From Candidatus Villigracilis saccharophilus (GTDB lineage: Bacteria; Chloroflexota; Anaerolineae; Anaerolineales; Villigracilaceae), in assembly GCA_016709305.1 (NCBI GenBank), contig JADJNA010000047.1:372001-436000 (forward strand): a stretch of 64,000 nucleotides of DNA. The letters are read 5' to 3'. Made by a program: the position numbers and the translations under genes. The notes under the pieces are model-generated. The model did not search any database. It was not told where the DNA came from and saw only the letters and a list, made by a program, of their open reading frames with translations. Shown here piece after piece: positions 51,944-61,196 of the stretch; the stretch's first letter is position 1, and each line of letters opens with the position of its first letter.

Positions 51944-52702
51944 CTAGCCGATCCGTCCCAGCGAAGCGATGGTTCGACCCAAAAGCTCATCCTGGTTTCT
52001 AACGATATTTTGGGCCGCCTCATACGAACGGGCGACTTCCACCAATTGTGTCATTAGCTGCGATGGGTTGGCATTTGATCCTTCGAGGTAGCCTTGCACC
52101 ACCCGCGGCACGTCCTGACTGGTGGATGCGGCCGGCCCGGTGAATAAATTACCTTCGGTGTGCTGCAGGTCTGTATCCGGGTTGGCGAAAACGCCTATCC
52201 CCAGCTGGGCGACGGCGGTCCCGTTGACGCTCAAGGCGCCGTCAGGGCCGACCGAGATATCGCCGTCCGGCAGTTGAATGGCTTGACCGGCATCATCCAG
52301 CACTTGAAAGCCTTCTATTGTGACCAGGGTATTATCGGCGTCCCGCAGGAAGCGCCCATCGCGGGTGTAGCGGTTTCCATCGGGGGTTTTTACACGGAAA
52401 TAGCCATTGCCTTCCAGTGCAAAGTCAAGCGGGTTACCGGTATCCAGTAAAGCGCCCTGTTCAAAATCTATATATTCGGCTCCGATCTGGGTACCCAGTC
52501 CCAACGTACCGATGTAATCGACCGATTGATTTAATGAGTTCTCTGATGTATAGACAGACTGGTTCTGCATGAAATCTTCGACCGTGGTAAGCACCTGCTT
52601 AAAGCCGGGGGTTTGTAAGTTCGCGATATTATGGCTGAGGACTTGCTGACGGGCAGCGTTCATCACCATGGCAGAGACTGCCGAATACAGGCCTTTTATC
52701 AT
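51944..52702 (-). CDS. flgF: flagellar basal-body rod protein FlgF/FlgG type
   Basis: Rod subunit, 252 residues. N-terminal MIKGLYSAVSAMVMNAARQQ and VLSHNIANLQTPGFKQVL (about residues 21-38), the middle FALEGNGYFRVKTPDGNRYTRDG and the C-terminal GYLEGSNANPSQLMTQLVEVARSYEA. The start forms ATGA with the stop of the previous gene (52699-52702), so coupled. Of the two rod genes this is the more FlgF-like, but it could be called FlgG1. Confidence 0.85.
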   Translation of the reverse strand: MIKGLYSAVSAMVMNAARQQVLSHNIANLQTPGFKQVLTTVEDFMQNQSVYTSENSLNQSVDYIGTLGLGTQIGAEYIDFEQGALLDTGNPLDFALEGNGYFRVKTPDGNRYTRDGRFLRDADNTLVTIEGFQVLDDAGQAIQLPDGDISVGPDGALSVNGTAVAQLGIGVFANPDTDLQHTEGNLFTGPAASTSQDVPRVVQGYLEGSNANPSQLMTQLVEVARSYEAAQNIVRNQDELLGRTIASLGRIG

Positions 52703-53118
52703 CTTAATCCGCCTCCATAAACTTTATTCTTTTGTTGGACATTCAACACCAACTGGACTTCTTCACGGGTGATGCTGAATTGACGGGCGATATCCACATC
52801 GGACATATTGGCTTCGGACATCGCGCCGATCAATCGGTTTCGATCCATGACTGCGGCGGTTGAATCAACTGTCGGCGCCTGATTGACTCGCGATTGGGTA
52901 ACATTCAGCAGGGTTTTGAAATCCGACTGTCCCATCACACCCGATGAAGGCGGAATGGAAGCTGTCTGCGCCGGGTTGGTAACCAGGCTGCGCATCTCAT
53001 CCACCACCGGCATCATACGCTTGGCTTGCGCCTGACGGTTCTGCGCCAGAGCTGTCTCGCGCGCTAACTGAAGGACATATAATGAATCTTCGAGGGATAC
53101 TTTGGGAATATTAGTCAT
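52699..53118 (-). CDS. small protein with C-terminal HTH-like segment, between fliA and flgF
   Basis: 139 residues. The N-terminal 100 residues are polar and low in conserved features (LEDSLYVLQLARETALAQNRQ; SSGVMGQSDFKTLLNVTQS). The end, EANMSDVDIARQFSITREEVQLVLNVQQK (seen as MSDVDIARQFSITREEVQL), has a helix-turn-helix spacing and closely recalls the C-terminus of DUF6115 proteins that sit next to fliA in Firmicutes. Overlaps the fliA end by 8 bases. Possible role: regulator or assembly factor of the flagellar operon; not established. Confidence 0.65.
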   Translation of the reverse strand: MTNIPKVSLEDSLYVLQLARETALAQNRQAQAKRMMPVVDEMRSLVTNPAQTASIPPSSGVMGQSDFKTLLNVTQSRVNQAPTVDSTAAVMDRNRLIGAMSEANMSDVDIARQFSITREEVQLVLNVQQKNKVYGGGLR

Positions 53119-53869
53119 TGGCCATCATCGCTTTCAAGGAAAGGATCACACGGGCGTGCAACTGGCAGACCCGCGACTCGGTTATATCCAACACTTTTCC
53201 TATTTCTTTAAATGTTAATCCGTCGTTGTAATACAGTGACAAGACCACTTGTTCACGTTCTGACAAATTGTGGATGGCATCGGACATTTCTTCGATCAAA
53301 CTTTCTTTTTCAAATACTTCCGAAGGATTGGTTTGCTTTTCATCATTGAAACGTTCATATATGGAGCCATCCTGATTCTGATCACCGCCGTCCATCATCA
53401 TGTCCAATGAAACCAGTATCCGATTGGAGTCGGCCAGTCCTTGTTGAACCTCTTCGACATTGATCCCAAGATGAGCGGCAATTTCCTCTTCAGTGGGTTC
53501 GTGGGAATTCTGGGCCCACAAGGTTGAAACGGTTTTCTGGATCATACGGGATCGTTTTCGGGCTGTTCGCGGCATCCAATCCGCAGTGCGCAGGTAATCC
53601 AAAATTTTCCCGCGAATACGCAAGCTCGCGTAGGTGCTAAAACGCGTATTAAATTTCGGATCAAAGCGATCGACCGCTTCTATCAAACCCATCAAGCCCT
53701 GATGAGCCAGGTCTTCGTAATCGCTTCCTCTTTCCTGGGTAATTCCCATACGCGCCAAAAGGTAGTGAACCAAGGGTACAGACTGCAGCACCAGTTTTTC
53801 CCTAAGTTCTGGTGAACGGTTTGCGAAAAATTCTTCGAACGTATCCGCTGTTTCCATTTGCATGATCAT
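53111..53869 (-). CDS. fliA: flagellar sigma factor FliA (sigma-28)
   Basis: Directs polymerase to late flagellar promoters. 252 residues with region 2 (GSDYEDLAHQGLMGLIEAVDRFDP, RFSTYASLRIRGKILDYLR, about residues 50-95), region 3 (EEIAAHLGINVEEVQ) and region 4 (LSEREQVVLSLYYNDGLTFKEIGKVLDITESRVCQLHARV, seen as LYYNDGLTFKEIGKVLDITE and SRVCQLHARV). Its inhibitor FlgM is encoded 2 kb downstream and target promoters are visible at 51162 and 29004. Several nearby ATGs exist (53869, 53863, 53857). Confidence 0.96.
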   Translation of the reverse strand: MIMQMETADTFEEFFANRSPELREKLVLQSVPLVHYLLARMGITQERGSDYEDLAHQGLMGLIEAVDRFDPKFNTRFSTYASLRIRGKILDYLRTADWMPRTARKRSRMIQKTVSTLWAQNSHEPTEEEIAAHLGINVEEVQQGLADSNRILVSLDMMMDGGDQNQDGSIYERFNDEKQTNPSEVFEKESLIEEMSDAIHNLSEREQVVLSLYYNDGLTFKEIGKVLDITESRVCQLHARVILSLKAMMAND

Positions 53870-53872
53870 GAT

Positions 53873-54430
53873 TTACTGCACCTCTGCCAGGCTTGGATCT
53901 TCAACTTCTTCATTGGTTTCAAATCCTTCGATATGTTCGAATTGTTCCTGGCTTTGTCGTCCTTCATATTTTTCCTCTGCCATTTCCGATCCGGCAGCTT
54001 GTTCCAGTTTTTCCTGTTCCAGCTTTTCCTGTTCCAGTTTTTCCTGTTCAAGACGCTCTTTTTCTTTCTTCTCTTTTTCTTCTTTCTCAGTGATATTCGC
54101 GCTCAACACATCCATGGAGACCTGACGTGAAATCATCAAAAGCAAACCACCGACCACCAGCATCGAAACCGTTGTGCGGAAAAAAATATCGATCAACTTT
54201 GTGCCTGTGAATACAGAAACACTAACCACAGTCAAAAACAACAAAATTAAGATAATTACCGAAAATGTGTAGGTAAATTCGACAAGTACAGGCAGAAAAA
54301 AGGTGTCGGTCATATTTTCCTTCTTTTTCTGTTTAACCGGTTTTACGCGAACCGGTTTAGTACGCAGCGGCTTGGCGGTAACTGGTTTGGCAGGCGCCGG
54401 CAGTTCAGGAATTTTTTCAATTTCTGCCAT
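53873..54430 (-). CDS. membrane protein with acidic coiled-coil tail, between flhF and fliA
   Basis: 185 residues. A Lys/Pro-rich cytoplasmic start (PAKPVTAKPLRTKPVRVKPV), two membrane helices (about residues 48-72 and 84-101), then a charged tail with three perfect EKLEQ pentapeptides in a helix-forming Glu/Lys/Gln stretch (about 115-145) and an acidic end. The opposite charges of head and tail are striking. No family is recognised. It occupies the place where flhG is usually found, between flhF and fliA; it is not an ATPase, so it is not an FlhG. It might link the FlhF-dependent pole or basal body to another partner. Confidence 0.65.
   Translation of the reverse strand: MAEIEKIPELPAPAKPVTAKPLRTKPVRVKPVKQKKKENMTDTFFLPVLVEFTYTFSVIILILLFLTVVSVSVFTGTKLIDIFFRTTVSMLVVGGLLLMISRQVSMDVLSANITEKEEKEKKEKERLEQEKLEQEKLEQEKLEQAAGSEMAEEKYEGRQSQEQFEHIEGFETNEEVEDPSLAEVQ
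54002..54046. repeat. three 15-bp tandem repeats
   Basis: TTCCAGTTTTTCCTG three times (one base differs in the middle unit) with a partial fourth copy. It encodes the EKLEQ pentapeptide array of the coiled-coil tail on the minus strand. Copy number could change by slippage without breaking the frame. Confidence 0.9.
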
Positions 54431-54443
54431 GACTCAATTCCCT

Positions 54444-55673
54444 TTATTTATTCCATTCTCTGCCAAACAAAGCCGACACCAGACGAGCGGGATCGACTAC
54501 TTCGAGGTGGCGCGAGGCTTCCTTGCCGGTTGTATAGAAACCAAGCGGAACCTGATTCTTTCTGACGAAATTATAGACACTGCCAAAAGTATGCGTCTCA
54601 TCCAACTTGGTAATGATCAATCCATCCAGGCTGAAGATCCCAAGTGAAGCAGAAGCTTGAATCAGGTCTGTCTCTTTGGTAGTTGCCGGCGCGACCAGAT
54701 AGGTGCAGCGTTTTGGGATTTCCGCAAGCAATTTTCCCAACTCTGTCATCTGGTTTTCATTGCATGGGTTATAGCTTGGCGTATCAACCAGGAATAGATC
54801 ATTCGGCTGTGGATCTCCCAGAATTTCCTTCATATCTTCCGGGGTGTAAACCAGCTCAAGTTTAAATCCCATGGCATCCGTGTAAGCGCGTGCTTCAGCA
54901 ATGGACCCCATTTTGACCGTATCTCCGCAAACCCAGATAACATTTTTTTTCAAGTTTTGGCTAAAGAAAAGCGCCAGTTTTGCAATTGTGCTGGTCTTGC
55001 CGCTGCCACTCGCGCCCACCAGACAAATTACATTATTGGAAACATATTTTCCCGCGCCCTGCTGAACACGCAACTCTGCGCCAAGGAGTTGCGCGATATA
55101 TTTCTTAGCGGTTTCAGGGTCGTCAAGAATAGTCGGGCTGATCGTTTCCAGCACGACACCAACCAAGCCATCGATCAATACAGGATCCACACCTTGAATG
55201 GTTAATTGTTGATGGATATGCTTCAAGGAGGAAGGCAGGTGCTTTGCAACTGTCTGTATATTTTTTGCTGCTTTTTGCGGCGTCGCTTTCTCTGCCGCAG
55301 GGATCTCTTCTTTAACCGGGTCCAAATTAAGCTTTAGTTTGGCAGGACGCTTGACAGGCTTTTCGGCTATGAGCTTTTCCGGTCCTACCACCCATTCAAT
55401 TTCAGGCCTTTCCTCGATAAATTCAACCCCGATCTTATTTTCTGACGGGATCATGACAGGTAACGGCGGAACGGCCGGCTTTGGGGCGGATTTCTGTGGA
55501 AGCGGATGAGCGCTGGCCGCGACAATCTCCACATTTTTTTTCTTCCACGGATTCCACACAGGGCCAAACGGTATCTCACGCATGGAAACCACGATCGCAT
55601 CGGGGCCCAATTCTTCCTGTACCAGCTGCAATGTCTTTATTGTCGTATCGGATTTAAATGTTTTTGTGATCAT
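54444..55673 (-). CDS. flhF: flagellar GTPase FlhF (SRP-like)
   Basis: SRP-family GTPase that sets flagellar site and number. 409 residues: a basic N-terminal domain, a long Pro/Lys-rich linker (about residues 60-150), then the NG domain with VCLVGASGSGKTSTIAKLAL (G1, about 211-230) and GLIITKLDETHTFGSV (G4 TKLD). The usual G2 DTYR is DTVKMG and the G3 DTAGR is DTPSYN, both unlike typical FlhF, so GTP hydrolysis may be altered. Follows flhA by 8 bases. The ATPase partner FlhG is not in the window. Confidence 0.88.
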   Translation of the reverse strand: MITKTFKSDTTIKTLQLVQEELGPDAIVVSMREIPFGPVWNPWKKKNVEIVAASAHPLPQKSAPKPAVPPLPVMIPSENKIGVEFIEERPEIEWVVGPEKLIAEKPVKRPAKLKLNLDPVKEEIPAAEKATPQKAAKNIQTVAKHLPSSLKHIHQQLTIQGVDPVLIDGLVGVVLETISPTILDDPETAKKYIAQLLGAELRVQQGAGKYVSNNVICLVGASGSGKTSTIAKLALFFSQNLKKNVIWVCGDTVKMGSIAEARAYTDAMGFKLELVYTPEDMKEILGDPQPNDLFLVDTPSYNPCNENQMTELGKLLAEIPKRCTYLVAPATTKETDLIQASASLGIFSLDGLIITKLDETHTFGSVYNFVRKNQVPLGFYTTGKEASRHLEVVDPARLVSALFGREWNK

Positions 55674-55681
55674 ATTAACCT

Positions 55682-57771
55682 CTAATCCATTTTAACAATG
55701 CCGTGGGCTTTTACTTTCAAGCCTCTGCCCACTTCGGAAAAAGCCATAAAAATCAAATTGGGCAATGATTGTTCAACCAGACGCCGAAGCGCCAGACGCA
55801 GTTCACGCGGACAAATCAATATGGGGATATGCCCCAATTGCGCCAGAGATTCCATTTGTTCACCGATCTTCACCAGGATCCGCTGGGCTAACGTCGCGTC
55901 CAGCTGGAACCCTGGACTGCCCTCGGAAGACACCAGAGAAGAACGCAGTGTGGCTTCCAGCTGCGGAGCGAGTGTAAACACATGCAGAGTATTGTTCTCA
56001 TCTTTGTATTGACTGGAGATCGTGTTTGCCATGCTTTGGCGCACCGCCTCCGCCAAGATTTGCGGATCACGGGTCATGCTGGCGTTATTCGCCAAAACTT
56101 CCAGGATCCCGCTCAGGTCGCGAATGGGGACGCGTTCCCGCAAGAGGTTGCGCAACACAGCCTGGACCTCTCCAAGGTTGAGCATCTCAGGCACAACCCC
56201 GTCCACAGAAGCCGGGTTCCTTTGTCGCAATTGGTTAAGCATTTCCTGCACAAGCTGGCGGCTCAACAGGTCAGATGAATGACTTCGAACGATCTCTGTC
56301 AGGTGCGTACATAAAACAGAGAGCGGAGTCACTACTGTGTAGCCTTTCAGTTCCGCCTGATTTTGTTCGGAGGTACTGATCCAGATGGCGGGTAATCCGA
56401 AAGCGGGTTCAGAGGTGGGCGTGCCTTGAAGGGGTTCTTCAATGTCCGAACCGGGGATGGCTAGCAGACGGTCAAGCATGATCTCATTGAAAGCCACTTC
56501 CTGCCCGCGGATTTTTATGCGGTATGACTGTGGCGGCAGGCGCAGGTTATCGCGAATTCGAACGACGGGAAGAATTAATCCCATTTCATTCATGATCTGA
56601 CGGCGGATGGCGGTAATGCGGCGCAGCAGGCTGTCCTGACTGTCTTCATCAATGATCGGGATCAAGCTGTAGCCAATTTCCAATTCGATCGGATCCACCA
56701 CGACCATTTCCAGCATTTGCTCAGGGGTTTCCGGCTCAGAGGGACGGGTGGGCAGGGCAGCGGTCTCTTCGACTGCGGTGGCGGCGGCTTGCTCCTTATT
56801 AACGAGAAAGGCACCAACGCCGAGTCCAAAACTGACCAGTCCAAAGGGGAGCGGAGGCAAACCAGGTACGAGCATCATCATGGCAACGACCGCCGCGCCG
56901 ACTGCCAGAACATTGAAATTCGATATTTGAGAGGAGACTTCCGTTCCCAGGGATGATTCAGAAGTTGAACGGGTCACGATCAAACCAGAAGCGGCGGAAA
57001 CCAGCAAGGAAGGCACTTGAACAGCCAATCCAGCGCCAATGGTCAACAGAACATAAGTTTGCAAGGCTGTCACCAGCGGCATTCCGCGCTGCAAGACACC
57101 AATGACAAAGCCGCCAACGATATTAACCACCATAATGATGATGGCCGCAATCGCATCACCCTTGACGAATTTACTGGCACCATCCATCGCGCCATAAAAA
57201 TCCGCTTCCGACTCGATGAACTTGCGGCGCGGCGCGCACCCTGCTCATCGATCAGTCCCGCGTTGAGGTCGGCGTCGATCGCCATCTGTTTACCAGGCAT
57301 GGCATCCAACGTAAAACGCGCAGCAACTTCGGCGACGCGTCCCGCACCGCTGTTAATCACAGTAAATTGAATGATCATCAAAATGAGGAAGATAACCACA
57401 CCGACCACGTAATTCCCGCCGACGATCAGGTTGCCAAATGTGGTGATGATCTTCCCGGCATCCCCGCTCAACAGGATCAAGCGGCTGACTGAAACATTTA
57501 TGCCGAGACGAAACAACGTGATCAACAGCAACACAGTCGGGAAAACGGAAAACTCCATCGGTTGTTTGATGAACATTGTCATCAGGACGATGCCGATCGA
57601 AACTGCAATACTGAGGGCGACCGCCAGATCGATCAGGAAAGCCGGCAATGGGATCAGCAGCATGCCAACCAGGATCACCAAGCTGAGCGCCATGACAATA
57701 TCTTTTGAGCGCAGCAGGCTTTGCAGCGCAGCGATAATCGGGCTTCTCGGTGCAGTTGTTGTGATAGTCAT
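55682..57771 (-). CDS. flhA: flagellar export protein FlhA (frameshifted)
   Basis: The main export-gate subunit, driven by the proton gradient. The N-terminal frame gives membrane helices with SIGIVLMTMFIKQPMEFSVFP, FRLGINVSVSRLIL and the conserved FTLDAMPGKQMAIDADLNAG. The C-terminal frame resumes AMDGASKFVKGDAIA and runs through IPIIDEDSQDSLLRRI, SYRIKIRGQEVAFNE and PIRDLSGILEVLAN. The break is near 57224-57238: one missing base in the repeated CGC codons (ARRRRKFIESEADFYGAMDG when restored). Total about 696 residues, normal. Confidence 0.95.
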
Positions 57772-57784
57772 TTTCTATTTCCAG

Positions 57785-58876
57785 TTAAATAGGTTGCGGT
57801 TCAGGTGTTCGCGGGCTAAGCGGGGCTTTTCCGCGAATTTTGTAAACATAGGCAAGGATCTCAGCCATTGCCAGATATAGATCCGAGGATATTTCCTGTC
57901 CAATATCGATCGTTTTAAAAATAGCGCGCGCCACAGGAATATTCTGGACGACAGGGATGTGGTTTTCTTTTGCCAGTTTAACGATCCGTTCGGCCACTCG
58001 ATAAGGTCCTTTTGCCAATACCTTGGGAGCCCGCATTCCTTCATGATATTCGATCGCGATCGCAAGGTGGGTCGGGTTGGTCACGACCACAGTGGCCTTG
58101 GCGACATTTTGCATCATGTGTCCGCGCGCCATCTGGCGCTGCATACTGCGGATGCGGCTTTTCAACAACGGATCTCCTTCCGAGCGTTTGTGTTCCTGTT
58201 TAATTTCCTCTTTACTCATCTTCAAGTTTTTGTAAAGATCCCAGCGCTGGTAGGCGTAATCAGCAGCTGCGAGGATCAGGTACATGCCGCCCACCCGCAG
58301 CGCGAGTGAAATACACATCTCGGCAAACTTGCTCACAGCATTTGGCAGATCAAACTGGTTAAATGCGATCATCTCAACAAAGCTGGAGCGCAGGAAACCG
58401 TAGGCGATCCACGAAACCCAGCCCAACTTAAGTAAAGACCGCAGCACCTCAAAAAGACCGTGCGATGAAAAAATCCGTTTAAACCCTTCAAGCGGGTTCA
58501 GGCGTTTGAAGTCAAAGCCGATCTTTTTGCCTGCCCATAAAAATTGGGTCTGCGCCAGAGTGACCACCACACCGGTCAGCATCAGACCGACGACGATAAA
58601 GCTAAAGGATGGCAAGAGTTGCAACGCAAAGGAAATAGCAGTTCCTCTGAGCCATTCAACGGTGACATTTGCCCCTGGAAGTTCCACGATCAGGTTCGTA
58701 ACAAGTCCCTGAAAAGCCAGCGCCATATTTTTGCCCGGCCCCCGCAACAGGAACGCACTCATGACAATAATGATTGCTGAAATCAGTTCCTGGCTGCGTA
58801 CCACCTGGCCTTCATCGCGGGCTTCTTGAAGGCGATGACTGGTAGGGGCTTCAGTTTTATTATCTGTATCTGCCAT
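57785..58876 (-). CDS. flhB: flagellar export switch protein FlhB
   Basis: Gate protein that switches export specificity after self-cleavage. 363 residues with four membrane helices (about residues 28-50, 86-108, 145-168, 188-212) and the cytoplasmic domain with ATVVVTNPTHLAIAIEYHEG. The cleavage motif NPTH (about residues 265-268) is intact. Starts ADTDNKTEAPTSHRLQEARD as in the family. 13 bases before flhA. Confidence 0.96.
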   Translation of the reverse strand: MADTDNKTEAPTSHRLQEARDEGQVVRSQELISAIIIVMSAFLLRGPGKNMALAFQGLVTNLIVELPGANVTVEWLRGTAISFALQLLPSFSFIVVGLMLTGVVVTLAQTQFLWAGKKIGFDFKRLNPLEGFKRIFSSHGLFEVLRSLLKLGWVSWIAYGFLRSSFVEMIAFNQFDLPNAVSKFAEMCISLALRVGGMYLILAAADYAYQRWDLYKNLKMSKEEIKQEHKRSEGDPLLKSRIRSMQRQMARGHMMQNVAKATVVVTNPTHLAIAIEYHEGMRAPKVLAKGPYRVAERIVKLAKENHIPVVQNIPVARAIFKTIDIGQEISSDLYLAMAEILAYVYKIRGKAPLSPRTPEPQPI

Positions 58877-58885
58877 GTCGTTTGA

Positions 58886-59643
58886 TTACTCCACAAATAA
58901 AAGCATGTTTTCTATCATGGACTTGAATAAAGTTGTCAGATTCGGAAGAATAACGGCAAAGGTCATCCCCATGGCGATCATTGCTACAACCACCTTGACC
59001 GGCAGACCCAAAAAGTAGACTTGCACCTGAGGCGCCACTCGCGCCATTAGACCCAGACCAAGATCGGTTAAAACCAGAGCCGCCATGACAGGCAAAGCCA
59101 AATGAACACCAGTGGCAATAAATATTGAAGTTGTTTTCATGATCATTTCCATTCCATTGAATGGAAGACTGCCATTCAATGGAACGGCAGTAAACGTATT
59201 TTGCAGGGCGATCAAAACAAGGTGATGGCCATCGATCACAAGGAAAATCATGGAAGCTGTCATAACAAAATCTGGTCAAACGCTGAGCCTGCCTCGCCCA
59301 AGGCCGGGTTAAAAATTCGGCTGGATTCAAAACCGCTGCCCATCCCCATGGCTGATCCGGCCATTTGAATAGCTCCAAAAGCAAGATCTGCGGAAAAACC
59401 AACCAATGTGCCGATGATGATCTCCCTGCCAATGGCCAACCCATATGACAGAGAGCCGATCGTTACCGCATCTGGCGGAAGTGGCTGCCAGGGGAACAGC
59501 ACCATGGCGAGCGCAAACCCGAGCCCGATCCGAACCTGGGTCGGAATATTCTGCCCCCCGAATACCGGCACATGAATAATAACTGCCATAATACGGGTAA
59601 AAGCCAGGAAGAATAATTGTGCCTGAGGGACGGAGATTGTCAT
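58886..59643 (-). CDS. fliR: flagellar export protein FliR (frameshifted)
   Basis: Part of the FliPQR export pore. The N-terminal frame (start ATG 59643, MTISVPQAQLFFLAFTRI) contains VPVFGGQNIPTQVRIGLGFAL and GREIIIGTLVGFSADLAFGA; the second frame begins VMTASMIFLVIDGHHLVLIAL and ends LGLPVKVVVAMIAMGMTFAV. Adding one T (A4 at 59267-59270 on the plus strand) joins them: about 252 residues. The longer start at 59754 is rejected because it adds a non-family extension. Unlike in most bacteria it is separated from fliQ by two regulatory genes. Confidence 0.93.
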
Positions 59644-59935
59644 AAAATTTATTTTTCCAAACACAGCGTATCTAAAAAAATGATACCTGATTCCCCCTTT
59701 TGTGTCTGTAAATGTGATGTGAAGCCAGACTAAATATGGCGTAAAAAATTTCAACCCAAATTTGGCTCATTTTCGTTCAACCTGCCCAGCAATTGATCCC
59801 TAAATTTTTAGGGGATAAATGAAAATTCCTAAAAGCTCAAAGAACCTTCAGGAATGGAATAATTCTGTTTATTAATCTTCGTCAATGAATATATCTGATC
59901 AAAATATTTGTGCTGCTATTCCAGAAGCCTCCAGA

Positions 59936-60331
59936 TCAATTGGTTAATTCACCAGACCGTCCAAAGCAGCCTAAAATACGCGCCGCCATCAGGTCAGGAT
60001 TCAAGGGTTTTACCAAAAAGCCGCTGGTGCCCATCTTTGCCGCTTTTTGAACGATCTCCGGAAAGCCCATGGATGAGATGAAAAATACTTTGGTCCTTTT
60101 TAGAAGAACTTCAGCATTCAGTTGACTGATCAGATCCAATCCATTCTGGCCGGGCAAATAAGTATCCACCAGAAGCACATCCGGGAGATGCTGGACCAAC
60201 TGCTGACGAAGAGCGGCCGGCTGATTGCAGATGATCGGGTTCATGCCGTGGCGGATCAAAGCCAACTTAATCAGCTGGCATTGCAAAATATTAGGTTCGA
60301 GCACAAGGATTGAAAGGGTTTCTCGCTTCAT
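59936..60331 (-). CDS. CheY-like response regulator inserted between fliQ and fliR
   Basis: 131 residues forming a single receiver domain. The phospho-acceptor Asp (VLLVDTYLPGQNGLDL, about residue 56) and the Lys (GFLVKPLNP) are present, with Ser-Ser in place of Thr (FFISSMGF). The acidic pocket is LEPN instead of DD, so it has only one acidic residue and its phosphorylation may be weak or altered. It follows the HDOD gene by 5 bases, a two-gene signalling module in the export-apparatus operon. The spacer 59644-59935 downstream holds an inverted repeat (CCCTAAA/TTTAGGG, about 59799-59814) but no gene. Confidence 0.85.
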   Translation of the reverse strand: MKRETLSILVLEPNILQCQLIKLALIRHGMNPIICNQPAALRQQLVQHLPDVLLVDTYLPGQNGLDLISQLNAEVLLKRTKVFFISSMGFPEIVQKAAKMGTSGFLVKPLNPDLMAARILGCFGRSGELTN

Positions 60332-60336
60332 ATTGG

Positions 60337-61185
60337 CTATCCAGTTTTTGAAAGGTCGGGGAATTTCCCGGAGTTCTTCATCTTTAATTTAAGTTTTTCC
60401 ACTTCAGCCGCATCGATCTTTAGAATATTAAGTGATTCGGGATGGATCTCGAAGCTTAATAGCGCGGACTCTGTAAATTGATAATCCTGAGCCAGGGAAT
60501 TCGCCACATTAACAATGGCAGGCAGCTGCTGATTGGTTCTGGCAAAAGAAGGTGCGTGATGACAACGGATCGCGTCCACCAGCACGACAGGAAAATTCCA
60601 GTGCTCCGCGATCAAGCCGCCGACCTTGGCATGGTCGATGCCGATCATTTTTTCCTCCACCTGCCAGAGCGGAATTTTGTACTTTTGTACAGCGTCAACG
60701 ATCGTGTTGTAATCGCTCAAGACCACCTGGTCCAACAGCAGCTTGCCGATATCATGCAGCAGGCCCGAAACATAAGCTTCTTCCGGATTGGGATAGCGCA
60801 GGACTTGCGCAAGCCATTCTGACGCCACTCCCACCACGAGGGAATGATGCCATAGTTCACCTGCCCCCTGCCGATACCCGCTCAGGCTGCGTTTCATCAT
60901 GCCGGTTGCAGAAGAAGTTAGCAGGATCGTTTTTAGGCGTCCCAGACCAATGAGCATGATCGCTTCATTAAGTGTCGTGCACGTGCGGGAATATCCAAGC
61001 GAAACGGAGTTTGACATTTGCAGGACCAGGGCAGTCAAGGCTTGATCCAGACCGATCAACCCGACCAGACCGTCAATGCTAATATCCCGTTTTTCAACCT
61101 CATTCAAGATGCGGGATACATTGGCAGGCATGGGTCTGAGACTGGAGATCGACTGAATGATGCTTTCAACCCGTTGTGACAGCAT
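60337..61185 (-). CDS. HDOD domain protein inserted between fliQ and fliR
   Basis: 282 residues, one HDOD domain: SISSLRPMPANVSRILNEVE, LTALVLQMSNSVSLGYS, ELWHHSLVVGVASEWL, GLLHDIGKLLLDQVV and VDAIRCHHAP. In contrast to the paralogue at 40661, the LLHDIGK segment keeps the His-Asp pair, so metal binding is possible. It is paired with the response regulator at 59936 and placed inside the fliPQR genes, a location I do not know from other flagellar operons. Suggested role: coupling export-gate expression or assembly to a signal; inference only. Confidence 0.85.
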   Translation of the reverse strand: MLSQRVESIIQSISSLRPMPANVSRILNEVEKRDISIDGLVGLIGLDQALTALVLQMSNSVSLGYSRTCTTLNEAIMLIGLGRLKTILLTSSATGMMKRSLSGYRQGAGELWHHSLVVGVASEWLAQVLRYPNPEEAYVSGLLHDIGKLLLDQVVLSDYNTIVDAVQKYKIPLWQVEEKMIGIDHAKVGGLIAEHWNFPVVLVDAIRCHHAPSFARTNQQLPAIVNVANSLAQDYQFTESALLSFEIHPESLNILKIDAAEVEKLKLKMKNSGKFPDLSKTG

Positions 61186-61196
61186 GGATGGATATC

